This document shows, in pieces, positions 5,889-13,881 of a stretch of 19,380 bases of DNA. Position 1 is the stretch's first letter; the number at the start of each line of letters is the position of its first letter. The position numbers were made by a program, and so were the translations under genes. Origin of the DNA: DAOPYE01 sp035352715 (GTDB lineage: Bacteria > Acidobacteriota > Holophagae > Holophagales > Holophagaceae); assembly GCA_035352715.1 (NCBI GenBank), contig DAOPYE010000048.1:1-19380 (forward strand), in the 5' to 3' direction. A model generated the notes under the pieces. That model was not told the DNA's origin, ran no database searches, and saw nothing but the letters and a program-made list of their open reading frames with translations.

Positions 5889-8167
5889 GGTTTGGCGTTC
5901 CTCGTGGGTGCGATCGGGTGCTTGGCGAAGTTCATATCCGCCAGGGCAAGGTGAAAGGCCAGCGTGGATTCGGCCCCCTGGTTCTCGCTGACCCGATCCT
6001 CATGCAATCCGTCGCTGCAGCCCCCGCTGCTGTAATCGTACAGAGGCACCCCGAGATCGTTGCGGCCCAGGAACCATTCGAAGGCCCGCTTGGCCTCCCG
6101 GAACCAGTCCGTGTCCTCGGTGGCCCGGAAGGCTTCCAGGCAGGCGGACACCATGGCCTGGGCCTCGATGGGCTGCTGATCATAATCCGCACGGAAGCCT
6201 TCCCTGGCATAGAACCCGTTGCTGCCGATGGGCCGGAAGTGATCCCCCTGGGCCCGCTGCACGGAGGCCAACCATCGCAAGGACTTGAGGCCGATCTCCA
6301 GGGCCTCCGCGTGGGGCATGAACTGGCCACTGATCAGAAGGGCTTGGCACAAGCGCGCATTATCGTAGGTCACCGAGGTTTCGAACCAGGGCCACTCGTC
6401 GGTGGCGCAGTGCTTCCAAAGGCCGACGAGCTTGAGCGTCAGGTCTTCGCGCATGCTCATGGCGCCAGCATGGGCGGGGAAGCGCTGCAGGTATTCGTGG
6501 ATGCCCAGCAGCGAGAGGGCCCAGGCCCTGGGCGACGAGAAAGACGCCACCGCCGAAAGTCCACATTCAAAAAGCTGTGCCGAGAGCTTGCCATGCCCCT
6601 GGTTGCGGGAACGGTTGGCCCCCGCGCCCAGGGCCCAGAGCGCCCGTGCATGGCTGTCTTCGCTGCCCGCGTGCTCCAGCCACTGCCGACCGTGGCTCAT
6701 GAAATTGCGAAAGCGGCCCGTGTCGCGATTCAAGGCCGCCGTCACGAAGGCGAGATACGTCGTGGCCAGGCGATCCAGACTCTCCGAGGGCGGCCCCCCG
6801 AGCTCATCCAGCAGCGTGCACAGCAGGTAGGCTCGCGCGTTGTCATCGGTGCAGTAGCCCTCGTGGAAGTTCGGGACATTGAAGGTCGCGTGCTGCAGGA
6901 TGCCGGTGCTATCGCTCATGCGCACGACGTGATCGAGGCGGAGCGGAGGCAAGTCATAGGGCCGACTGGCCAGCGTCCACTGAGCAAAGGCCGATCGCGG
7001 GACCGTCCTGCGCTCGGGCCGGGCCCGCTGGAAGGACTCGAGGTAGCGCTGCGCCACCGCCGGCCAGATCATCCCCCGCCCAATCCGGTAGGCGTTCTCG
7101 CGGGTCTGCTGCAGGCGAACGGGATCGTCCAGGTACGCGCACACCCCCTGGGCGATGGCGTGGGGATCGCGGAAGGGCACGAGGATGCCTCGTCCTTCCG
7201 CCAATAATTCCTGGGCGTGCCAATAGGGCGTGGATACCACCGCCTTGCCCGCCCCGAAGACATAGGCCAGGGTTCCAGACGTGATCTGGGCCTCGTTCAG
7301 ATAGGGCGTGAGATAGACATCGGACGCGCCGATGAACTCCTTCAAGTCCTCCAAAGACACAAAGCGGTTGAAGAAGATCACGTGTTCCTTGACGCCCCGG
7401 TCCTCGGCCAGACGCTCCAGGCCAAGGCGATAGCTTTCCCCTTCCTGGGCCACAAGATGGGGGTGCGTGGCTCCCAGCACGAGGTAGACCACATTCGGAT
7501 GCCGCTGCACGATCTCCGGCAGGGCTTCGATGACGTACTCGATGCCCTTGCCCGGTCCCAGCAATCCGAACGTCAGCAGCACCGTGCGGCCTTCCACGCC
7601 GAACTGGGTCTTGAAGAAACGGGAGTCCACGAAGGGCATGTCCGGGACACCGTGGGGAATGACATCCACCTTGGATTCTGGAACCCCGTACGTCTCGCTC
7701 AGGATTTCCGCGCCTTTGCGGGCCATCACCACTAGGCGATCACTGCGCCGCAGCAGTTCATCCATCACCCGCCGCTGGTCCGCATTGGGTTCGCGCAGCA
7801 ACGTGTGGATCGTCGTTACCACGGGAATTCGCACCTCTCGCAGCAGGGTCAAGAGGTGGCTCCCCGCGGGCCCTCCATAGATGCCAAATTCGTGTTGGAT
7901 ACTGAGTACGCTGGCGTTGCTGAAGTTCAGGAAATCCGCCGCGCGCCGGTACGAATCCAGGTCTTTCTGATCCAGGGAAAAGAGCACCCTCGGCGGGTAG
8001 TCGTAGCCCTCCGGGCGATCGTTCATCGCGCAAGCGAAACACCGGGAGGCGGGAGCTTCCAACGCCACCGCTTCGCAAAGGTCATGGGTGAAGGTCGCAA
8101 TGCCGCAGAGACGGGGCAGGAAACCGCCCAGAAAAGCGATGGAATCAGGCAGGGCGGGGTCGATCAT
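5885..8167 (-). CDS. Two-domain protein: GT4 glycosyltransferase plus C-terminal alpha-helical glycosidase-like domain
   Basis: A 760-residue cytoplasmic protein. Residues 1 to about 380 are a GT-B fold GT4 transferase: GGFLPRLCGIATFTHDL at the N-terminus, QHEFGIYGG, TIHTLL, VIPHGVPDM, and FGLLGPGKGIEYVIEALP at the start of the nucleotide-sugar half. The usual EX7E motif is degenerate: after PYLNEAQITSGTLAY I do not find the second Glu. Residues ~400-760 form a separate helical region (DDNARAYLLCTLLDELGG near 441, then repeated Trp/Leu-rich helices), resembling an (alpha/alpha)-barrel seen in the long GT4 proteins that neighbour GH130 genes. It is first in a two-gene operon with the GH130 gene. 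Inferred role: making or remodelling a mannose-type oligosaccharide. The start at ATG 8167 has only a weak purine-rich site. The donor sugar is unknown. Confidence 0.82.
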   Translation of the reverse strand: MIDPALPDSIAFLGGFLPRLCGIATFTHDLCEAVALEAPASRCFACAMNDRPEGYDYPPRVLFSLDQKDLDSYRRAADFLNFSNASVLSIQHEFGIYGGPAGSHLLTLLREVRIPVVTTIHTLLREPNADQRRVMDELLRRSDRLVVMARKGAEILSETYGVPESKVDVIPHGVPDMPFVDSRFFKTQFGVEGRTVLLTFGLLGPGKGIEYVIEALPEIVQRHPNVVYLVLGATHPHLVAQEGESYRLGLERLAEDRGVKEHVIFFNRFVSLEDLKEFIGASDVYLTPYLNEAQITSGTLAYVFGAGKAVVSTPYWHAQELLAEGRGILVPFRDPHAIAQGVCAYLDDPVRLQQTRENAYRIGRGMIWPAVAQRYLESFQRARPERRTVPRSAFAQWTLASRPYDLPPLRLDHVVRMSDSTGILQHATFNVPNFHEGYCTDDNARAYLLCTLLDELGGPPSESLDRLATTYLAFVTAALNRDTGRFRNFMSHGRQWLEHAGSEDSHARALWALGAGANRSRNQGHGKLSAQLFECGLSAVASFSSPRAWALSLLGIHEYLQRFPAHAGAMSMREDLTLKLVGLWKHCATDEWPWFETSVTYDNARLCQALLISGQFMPHAEALEIGLKSLRWLASVQRAQGDHFRPIGSNGFYAREGFRADYDQQPIEAQAMVSACLEAFRATEDTDWFREAKRAFEWFLGRNDLGVPLYDYSSGGCSDGLHEDRVSENQGAESTLAFHLALADMNFAKHPIAPTRNAKP

Positions 8168-8377
8168 GAGGGATTCTCGCTTCCTACTGCGAGTCTCTGC
8201 TCAAATCTTGTTTAAAGCTGCTTATTTGTTTGATTAACGTCTAAATATCACATAACCACTCAAAGAGCTTCCAATCTGGATGGTTTGAGAAGTCGGAGCG
8301 ATGAATGGGAGAAGCCAGGATCGAACGGCCTTCCCACGTCGATGGCAAGGATTGAACGATTGCTTCAAGCTCTGATT

Positions 8378-8389
8378 CAGCCATGGCTG
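8378..8389. promoter_or_regulatory. 12-bp perfect palindrome upstream of chrA (candidate operator)
   Basis: CAGCCATGGCTG is perfectly self-complementary and lies about 46 bp before the chrA start. Chromate and other metal-oxyanion transporters are often controlled by regulators binding dyads, so an operator is possible. A chance palindrome is equally plausible. No regulator gene sits beside it. Confidence 0.2.
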
Positions 8390-8435
8390 CAAGACCCGTT
8401 CGATGGCCATTCCCATCGTCTTTCCAGGAGGGTTC

Positions 8436-9632
8436 GTGACGATCAGACCTGCGCGCCCGACGCGATGGGCATTGATCTGGCTTCTGCTGAAGCTGGGCGC
8501 CATCGGTTTCGGCGGCGGCATGGCCGTGATCGCGCTGTTGGAGCGCGAACTGGTTCAGCGCCGGAAATGGATGAGCAGTGAAGAATTCCTTCACGGCACA
8601 GCCTTGGGGCAGATCCTGGGCTCCTTTGTCACCAACACGGTCTTTTTCGTCGGGTATCGCTTTTTCGGAATCGCAGGCGGGCTCAGCTGTGCCGCGGCGT
8701 TCATGGCTCCATCGGTGGCCTTGGTGATTCTGCTCTCGTGGCTCTACTTCACGTTCCACGCCATCCATTCCATGCAAAGTGCGCTTCTGGGATTGAACCC
8801 CGTCGTGATCGCACTCATTGCCAGCGCGACCTGGTCCATGGGCCGCCCATCGGTGCGTTCATGGGCCGCTGGCGGCCTGGCGTTCACGGCTCTGGCCTTG
8901 GCTCTCTTCAAGGTGAACGCGCTTATCGCCCTTTTCACGGGTGCGGTCGTGGGGTTGTGGCTGGGCAAGGAGATTCTGTCCGGAAAGTCTCGCTTCGCCT
9001 GGAAGAAGGAAGCCCAGGCGTTCGCGCCAGCAGGTGCTGGATACCTGAGTACGGGATCCCTGACGGCCAACGCCCTCAGCGCTGCGCCCGTGGCGGCAGG
9101 GCCCATGATGCCGACGCTGCTCGGCACCAGCTGGATCTTCCTCAAAGTGGGTTTGATGTTCTTCGGCGGCGGCTTTGTTCTCATCCCCGTCCTGCACCAC
9201 CTGTTGGTGATCCAGGCTGGCTGGCTCAGTCCCAAAGAGTTCCTGGATGGCGTGGCCATCAGCAACCTGACGCCAGGTCCCATCGCCGTGCTGGCGACCT
9301 TTGCGGGTTATCGGGTCCATGGCGTTCCGGGTGCCCTGATCGCGACCCTGGCACTCTTCGCCCCCTCGATGCTCTTGATGGGGCTTCTCTCCCACTTCTA
9401 CGGTCGGCTGAAGCACCTTGGATACGCCCAGGACATGCTGGCGGGACTATCGCCGGCAATGGTGGGGCTCATCCTTGGTGCCGCCCTCCTCCTGGCGCCG
9501 GGAGCCATGCATGGCTTGCCAGGACTAGCCCTCTTCGTGGCGGCGCTGCTGCTGCTCACCCGATTCCGGTGGCCTCCCGCCTTCGTGATCGGGCTGGGGG
9601 CCTTGCTTGGAATGGCGGGATGGATTCGATGA
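8436..9632 (+). CDS. chrA: Chromate transporter, CHR family (long, two-domain form)
   Basis: An inner-membrane transporter of the chromate ion transporter family. It exports chromate in characterised members; some members carry other anions. It has 398 residues and two homologous halves. Each half carries the family's FGGG signature: F25-GGG-MAVIALLE and F243-GGG-FVLIPVLH. Each also has the downstream PGP/G-F-x-G-Y-type segment (LTPGPIAVLATFAGYRV in the second half). About ten hydrophobic segments are visible. I chose GTG 8436 because AGGAGGG (8426-8432) lies just upstream; the ATG at 8403 would add 11 residues without such a site. It diverges from the GT4-GH130 operon across 268 bp that include an AT-rich stretch (about 8205-8260), likely holding the promoters. 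It converges on purD. Confidence 0.9.
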   Translation: MTIRPARPTRWALIWLLLKLGAIGFGGGMAVIALLERELVQRRKWMSSEEFLHGTALGQILGSFVTNTVFFVGYRFFGIAGGLSCAAAFMAPSVALVILLSWLYFTFHAIHSMQSALLGLNPVVIALIASATWSMGRPSVRSWAAGGLAFTALALALFKVNALIALFTGAVVGLWLGKEILSGKSRFAWKKEAQAFAPAGAGYLSTGSLTANALSAAPVAAGPMMPTLLGTSWIFLKVGLMFFGGGFVLIPVLHHLLVIQAGWLSPKEFLDGVAISNLTPGPIAVLATFAGYRVHGVPGALIATLALFAPSMLLMGLLSHFYGRLKHLGYAQDMLAGLSPAMVGLILGAALLLAPGAMHGLPGLALFVAALLLLTRFRWPPAFVIGLGALLGMAGWIR

Positions 9633-9688
9633 TTGTTCAGAGGTACGCAGCCCCCTCCTGAGGCCAGGGAAAGCGGCCTTGACGAATA

Positions 9689-9710
9689 GGAAGGGGCTTC
9701 CGTTCTCTTC
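9689..9710 (+). terminator. Weak candidate terminator between chrA and purD
   Basis: GGAAG-GGG-CTTCC (9689-9701) can form a 5-bp hairpin followed by the pyrimidine-rich GTTCTCTTC. It lies in the 89-bp space where chrA (+) and purD (-) converge. The T-tract is interrupted, so the call is weak. Confidence 0.3.
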
Positions 9711-9721
9711 TTAGGGGTGAA

Positions 9722-11026
9722 TCACCAGGCGTCGGTCACGCCTTTTCCGGCCTGGGCATGGTTCAACGCGCGCAGGCCGATGTCCTTGCGCACCTGCATG
9801 CCGGGCCAATTCACGCTCGGCAGGGCGGCTTCCACGCGCGCACGGGCCTGGGCGAGATCGGGAGCGAAGGTCGCCAGATTCAGCACACGGCCGCCGTTGG
9901 TCTGCCACTGGCCATCCACCTTCTTGGTGCCCGCATGGATGACGGTGACATCGGTCTTGCCGATGGCGATGGGCACGCCTTTTTTGGCCGTCTCGGGATA
10001 CCCTTCGGCGGCCAGGACGACCGTGATGGCGCAACCGGAATGCAGCTTGGGCTCGCGGCCCTTCAGGCGGCCTTGAGCCACTTCCAGCAGCAATTCGGGC
10101 AGATCCTCGTCCAGGATCTGCATGAGCACCTGGGTTTCCGGATCCCCGAAACGCACGTTGTATTCCAGCAGTTTGGGCCCTTGCGCGGTCCACATGACGC
10201 CCAGGAAGAATACGCCACGGGCCCTCAGGCCATCCTTGCGGCAGCCTTCGATGGTCGGGATCACCAGTTCCGTGCGCAGGCGCTCCAGATCCGCTGGCGA
10301 GAGGTATGGAATGGGACCGAACGCACCCATGCCGCCCGTGTTCGGGCCTCGATCCTGCTCAAAGATGCGCTTGTGATCCTGGCAGGGCGGCAGCATCAGG
10401 AACGCGGCGTGGTCCTGGTCCACATCCACCAATACATGAAGCGAGAGTTCCATGCCGACGAGCGGCTCTTCCAGCAGCACCGTCTTGGAGGCATCGCCAA
10501 ACTGGCCGCCCAGGAACGCGCGCAGAGTTTCCAATGCCTCCGCCTCCGTCGAGGCCAGCACGACGCCCTTGCCTGCGGCAAGACCATCCGCCTTGAGCAC
10601 GATCGGATAGCCGTGGGACCAGGAGCGGATGAGCGCTTCGCCTTCGGCCAGATCGGTGACAGTGTGGCTGGCCGCGCAGGGAATGCCGTGGCGCACCATG
10701 AATTCCTTGGAAAAGGCCTTGGATCCTTCCAGCCGCGCGGTGGCTTGGTCGTGGCCGAAGACCGAAATGCCCAGGGCGCGGATGGCATCCGCAAGGCCCA
10801 CCACCAGCGGCGCTTCGGGTCCGATCACCACCAGATCGGGCTTGTGGGCCGCACACCAGGCAGCAATGCCCGGGACATCCTCGCCCTCCAGCGCCAACCG
10901 GGTCCCCAGTTCCCCTAGACCATCGCTGCCCGGCGCCGTGAACAGCTCCACCGGCACGTTGGCAGATGCAAGTTTCAAGGCCAGGGCGTATTCACGGCCG
11001 CCGGAACCGACAAGCAGGATCTTCAT
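9722..11026 (-). CDS. purD: Phosphoribosylamine-glycine ligase (GAR synthetase)
   Basis: Second step of purine biosynthesis: joins glycine to 5-phosphoribosylamine using ATP; cytoplasmic. The 434-residue length agrees with the family (E. coli 429). N-terminal MKILLVGSGGREYALA is the family start. The ATP-grasp part shows SKAFSKEFM, LKADGLAAGKGVVL, GPNTGGMGAFGP and EYNVRFGDPETQ, the last carrying metal and ATP ligands. The C-terminal domain ends near QAGKGVTDAW. ATG 11026 follows GGAGG with seven bases between, which settles the start; an in-frame extension to 11104 lacks support. It stands alone here, not with other pur genes. It diverges from the small exported protein gene over 217 bp in which I see no clear promoter boxes. 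Confidence 0.96.
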   Translation of the reverse strand: MKILLVGSGGREYALALKLASANVPVELFTAPGSDGLGELGTRLALEGEDVPGIAAWCAAHKPDLVVIGPEAPLVVGLADAIRALGISVFGHDQATARLEGSKAFSKEFMVRHGIPCAASHTVTDLAEGEALIRSWSHGYPIVLKADGLAAGKGVVLASTEAEALETLRAFLGGQFGDASKTVLLEEPLVGMELSLHVLVDVDQDHAAFLMLPPCQDHKRIFEQDRGPNTGGMGAFGPIPYLSPADLERLRTELVIPTIEGCRKDGLRARGVFFLGVMWTAQGPKLLEYNVRFGDPETQVLMQILDEDLPELLLEVAQGRLKGREPKLHSGCAITVVLAAEGYPETAKKGVPIAIGKTDVTVIHAGTKKVDGQWQTNGGRVLNLATFAPDLAQARARVEAALPSVNWPGMQVRKDIGLRALNHAQAGKGVTDAW

Positions 11027-11243
11027 GCAAGCCTCCACCACCAGTATCCATGAAACAGATTCGGTTCGCCCCAATAGGCAGCGGATCGCCCCCCGGATCC
11101 GCATCCTGCCCCAAGGTCCAAGCGGGAATCTGGAAGCGCGTCATTCTTGTGCCGGGTCAAGAACCACCCCAGAGATCAGAAGCCAGAATCGCAAGCCCTG
11201 ATCACACGTTCTGCGTTCATCGCTTTCCTAACGGAGGTTGAAC

Positions 11244-11804
11244 ATGTCCGCACTCAGCCGCTCTCTCACCACCCTCGCCATCGCAGCCGTCGGCCTTGGG
11301 CTGCACGCCGAAGACTTCAACGCGGTCATGGACGTCGCCCGCCAGACCTGGCCTGAAAAGACCCGCATCGGGATCGTCTGCGACTACTCCAAAAACCAGG
11401 AAGCCATCCAGCAGTTGGCCATGGCCGCAGGCTCGGGCACCACGCTTCTGGTGATGGATACCCGCCATATCAGCGAAGTCCCCATGGCCCAGCATCGCCT
11501 CCAGCAGAGGAAGACTGACTTCATGGTGCTTCTTCCCAACGACCGCATCATCCGCGATGGCTCGTTTGACGCGACGATGCTCGTGGGCCGCATGGCGATC
11601 AAGGGCATTCCGACCATCGCCACCACCCCCATCGCTCTGAAGCAGGGCGCGGTGTTCAGCATCGGCGATGGCACCCATGGGCAGCTGATGGTGTGCGACC
11701 ATCCCACCGGCACCGTCAGCGTGATCCTGCCCCAGAAGGGCGAGATCATCCGCCGGTCCGTGCGCACCGCCGCCAAGATCGAAGTGCTGGAAGCCCGCTC
11801 GTAG
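11244..11804 (+). CDS. Small exported protein with an ABC substrate-binding-like fold
   Basis: A 186-residue protein of unknown function. ATG 11244 follows GGAGG (11233-11237) with six bases between. The N-terminus MSALSRSLTTLAIAAVGLGLHA is a Sec signal with probable cleavage at LHA/ED. The rest resembles one or two lobes of the TrpX-like ABC substrate-binding family: KTRIGIVCDYSKNQ near the start, DFMVLLPNDRIIRD in the middle, GIPTIATTPIALKQGAVFSIGDG after it. That family likeness is inferred from pattern only, and the protein is about half the usual length (~300). Unlike ordinary binding-protein genes it has no permease or ATPase beside it. It is a single-gene unit ending in a strong terminator. 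Confidence 0.75.
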   Translation: MSALSRSLTTLAIAAVGLGLHAEDFNAVMDVARQTWPEKTRIGIVCDYSKNQEAIQQLAMAAGSGTTLLVMDTRHISEVPMAQHRLQQRKTDFMVLLPNDRIIRDGSFDATMLVGRMAIKGIPTIATTPIALKQGAVFSIGDGTHGQLMVCDHPTGTVSVILPQKGEIIRRSVRTAAKIEVLEARS

Positions 11805-11850
11805 GCTTTCAGGAACAAGACCGGTGGATGCCCCTCCTCACATCCGCCCA

Positions 11851-11875
11851 AGCGCCCTTCGGGGCGCTTTTTTTT
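11851..11875 (+). terminator. Strong intrinsic terminator (UUCG loop)
   Basis: AGCGCCC-TTCG-GGGCGCT forms a perfect 7-bp stem capped by a UUCG tetraloop, followed by an eight-base T run (11868-11875). It lies 46 bp after the stop of the small exported protein. On the opposite strand there is no T run after the stem, so it serves the + strand only. Confidence 0.92.
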
Positions 11876-11881
11876 GTCCCG

Positions 11882-11909
11882 CTGATCAGAAACATCTGAT
11901 CAGAAACAT
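11882..11909. repeat. Two exact tandem 14-bp repeats
   Basis: CTGATCAGAAACAT occurs twice without a gap (11882-11895 and 11896-11909), followed by a partial third unit (GTTCAGAAC). Each unit contains the palindrome CTGATCAG. It sits just after the terminator and before the 3' end of the LytTR regulator gene, between two convergent units. It could be a protein-binding site or a small duplication. Confidence 0.7.
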
Positions 11910-11954
11910 CCGTTCAGAACCCCGTCAGCCCAGCCTCGAAAGATATGTCTGGGC

Positions 11955-12707
11955 CTACAGCCACTCGGCGAACTGCTCGCGGAAGGTGCGGCTCAGGGTC
12001 AGTTCGGTGCCGTCCTTCATGATCACCAGGTACTCGCCGCTGCTCCAGGGCTGAAGCTCCTTCACGAAGTCCAGGTTCACGATGGCGGATCGGTGGATGC
12101 GGCGGAAGCGGCGATCATCCAGACGCTCCAGCATGCCCGCCATGGTCTGGCGCACGAGGTAGGAGGTCCCCTCCACGTGCAGCCGAACGTAGTTATCCTC
12201 GGCCTCGACCCACTGGATGGATGAGATCTTCACGAACAGGTGGCGGTTCCCGCTGCGCACCAGCAGGCGATCCGCGGCCGGGCGATCCTTGCGGATCTGG
12301 TTGATCATGGCCTCCATGTTCTGGTGGTCCGTCGGCCCGGCGAACCAGCGGCGGACGCGCTCCAGCGCCTCATCGAAACGCTCGCGGTCGAAGGGCTTCA
12401 TCAGGTAATCCAGCGCGTGGACTTCGAAAGCCCGAAGCGCGTACTGATCGTAGGCGGTCACGAACAGCGTGGGCGGCATCCGGTCCACGCCCACGGCCTC
12501 CACGACGCCGAACCCATCCAGTTCGGGCATCTGGACATCCAGAAAGACAAGATCCGGCGATAGCTCCTCGATGGCCTGCACGGCTTCGATCCCGTTCGAG
12601 CATTCCTGGATGACCTGGATCGCCGGGTGGCTGGAAAGCATTTGCCGAAGCCGCTGACGGGCCAGGGGTTCGTCGTCTACCAAGATCGCTTTGATCACCA
12701 CGGTCAT
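11955..12707 (-). CDS. LytTR-family response regulator (LytR/AlgR type)
   Basis: A 250-residue DNA-binding response regulator. The receiver domain (about 5-120) shows the acidic pair D11-D12, phospho-acceptor D57 in VFLDVQMPELDG, T84 in FVTAYD, and K104 in LDYLMKPF. The LytTR domain (about 145-250) shows LFVKISSIQWVEAEDNYVRL, then RFRRIHRSAIVNLDFV and a C-terminal LTLSRTFREQF. Such domains bind pairs of short direct repeats in target promoters. ATG 12707 is used; upstream codons to 12806 belong to the kinase's 3' end. The start lies 10 bp after the stop of the LytS-like kinase on the same strand, so the two form an operon and should be cognate partners. Target genes are unknown. Confidence 0.93.
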   Translation of the reverse strand: MTVVIKAILVDDEPLARQRLRQMLSSHPAIQVIQECSNGIEAVQAIEELSPDLVFLDVQMPELDGFGVVEAVGVDRMPPTLFVTAYDQYALRAFEVHALDYLMKPFDRERFDEALERVRRWFAGPTDHQNMEAMINQIRKDRPAADRLLVRSGNRHLFVKISSIQWVEAEDNYVRLHVEGTSYLVRQTMAGMLERLDDRRFRRIHRSAIVNLDFVKELQPWSSGEYLVIMKDGTELTLSRTFREQFAEWL

Positions 12708-12717
12708 CCCCGCTGCT

Positions 12718-13791
12718 TCAAACCGCTCGCCCCGAAATGGGAACACGGACCGCCACCCGGGTTCCAGTATCCGGGATTCCGGAAATTTCGAGACTCTGGG
12801 ATTCACCGTACAGCAGCGCCAGACGGGAACGGGTGTTGGATAGGCCGACGCCTTCGCTCCCCGTGGGCTGGTACCCGACGCCCGTATCCTCCACCTCCAG
12901 CACCAGCCAGTCCCCGTCGCGCCGGGCCCGGATCAGAATCCGCCCCCCGCGCCCCAGCTTGGAAAGGCCGTGCTTGATGGCGTTTTCCACCAAGGGCTGA
13001 AGCAGGAAGCTGGGCACCGGAATCTCGCCCAACTCCGCCGGGATCTCGGTACGTATCTCCAGGCGCTCCTGGAAGCGCACCTTCTCGATGCCCAGGTAGA
13101 GTTCCACGCAAACGATCTCGCGGCGCAGAGGGATGAGCTGCTCCGTCGTGGTGTCCAGGCTCATGCGCAACAGATCCGCCAACCGGATGACCATCTTGTC
13201 CGCCGCGTCGGGATCCAGATGGATCAGCGTCGAGATGGAATGCAGGGTGTTGAACAGGAAGTGGGGCTGAAGCTGCGCCCGCAGGGCCTGGTGGCGCGCC
13301 TGCACCAGCGAATGGGCCATCTGCGCGGCCTCCAGTTCGCCGGTTCGGACGCGCCGGTTGAGCAGATACACCTGCGAGGTGCCCAGCACCACCCACATGA
13401 TGAGCAGCACCGAATGGAAATAGACGGCAAAGAAATGGCGCAGGCTTTTCAGCGCGGCGGTCGTGCCATGGGGCAGTTCCGCCTGGCTCTTGAACCCCAG
13501 GGCGATCACCCAGGCGATGGCCAACCCAAGCACGGCGTAACCCGTGCCAGCGCCCAGATTCACCAGCCAGGCTTTCCAGGCCCGGGGAGAGAACGTATCG
13601 ATGGGGCATCGCTTCGCCAGATCCAGGATGAGCAGGCCTTCCAGGGCCCAGACCATGTGCTGCAGCAGATTCATCGGCAGCATGCGATGGAAGGGCTGGC
13701 TGTAGAGAACCGTGTCCCAGAAGGCAAAGTACGCGGCCGAGAGCACCCAGGGAATTCCGTATACGATCCATTTCCGCGCGCGACCAAACAT
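12718..13791 (-). CDS. LytS/YehU-type membrane sensor histidine kinase
   Basis: A 357-residue inner-membrane kinase of the His_kinase family (PF06580 type), which pairs with LytTR regulators. The N-terminal ~145 residues contain four hydrophobic segments (about 8-28, 42-58, 76-100, 118-143) with no large periplasmic sensor domain. The phospho-acceptor is H177 in QLQPHFLFNTLHS, after a short helical linker (about 146-172). The ATPase domain shows LLQPLVENAIKHG (N box), VEDTGVGY (G1) and GVGLSNTRSRLALLYG (G2). ATG 13791 has no strong ribosome site. An out-of-frame ATG at 13798 overlaps it. It is the first gene of the two-component operon and diverges from lepB across a hairpin-rich region. The signal sensed is unknown. 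Confidence 0.92.
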   Translation of the reverse strand: MFGRARKWIVYGIPWVLSAAYFAFWDTVLYSQPFHRMLPMNLLQHMVWALEGLLILDLAKRCPIDTFSPRAWKAWLVNLGAGTGYAVLGLAIAWVIALGFKSQAELPHGTTAALKSLRHFFAVYFHSVLLIMWVVLGTSQVYLLNRRVRTGELEAAQMAHSLVQARHQALRAQLQPHFLFNTLHSISTLIHLDPDAADKMVIRLADLLRMSLDTTTEQLIPLRREIVCVELYLGIEKVRFQERLEIRTEIPAELGEIPVPSFLLQPLVENAIKHGLSKLGRGGRILIRARRDGDWLVLEVEDTGVGYQPTGSEGVGLSNTRSRLALLYGESQSLEISGIPDTGTRVAVRVPISGRAV

Positions 13792-13817
13792 GGCTCATGA
13801 TCTGATGCGAATCCGTT

Positions 13818-13881
13818 GACCGCAAGGTCGTTGGGACGAACGGCCCCGAGGCTGGGGCGGAAGGGCCTGACGATCAGGCCC
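13818..13881. promoter_or_regulatory. Three consecutive hairpin-forming inverted repeats between lytS-like gene and lepB
   Basis: The repeats are GACC-GCAA-GGTC (13818-13829, a GNRA-capped 4-bp stem), GCCCC-GAGGCT-GGGGC (13843-13858) and GGGCCTGA-CGA-TCAGGCCC (13863-13881, a perfect 8-bp stem). They lie between divergent genes, so each can be read as operator DNA or as leader RNA for either side. No T tract follows, so they are not terminators. GC-rich sequence makes short hairpins common; the third is the least likely to be chance. Confidence 0.4.

Noticed and set aside
4527..7207. Two long + strand frames (4527-5954 and 5834-7207) opposite the GH130 and GT4 genes
   Set aside because: Both are produced by strong third-position G/C of the opposite strand; no ribosome site, no recognisable motif, and they overlap each other.
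8308..8336. tRNA T-arm-like sequence on the - strand (GTTCGATCC with partial flanking pairing)
   Set aside because: The flanking stem mispairs and no anticodon or D arm precedes it. Not a tRNA, and too weak to call an attachment site.
9758..10918. 386-codon + strand frame opposite purD
   Set aside because: purD motifs on the other strand are unambiguous; this frame is Gln/His/Arg-rich without domain features.
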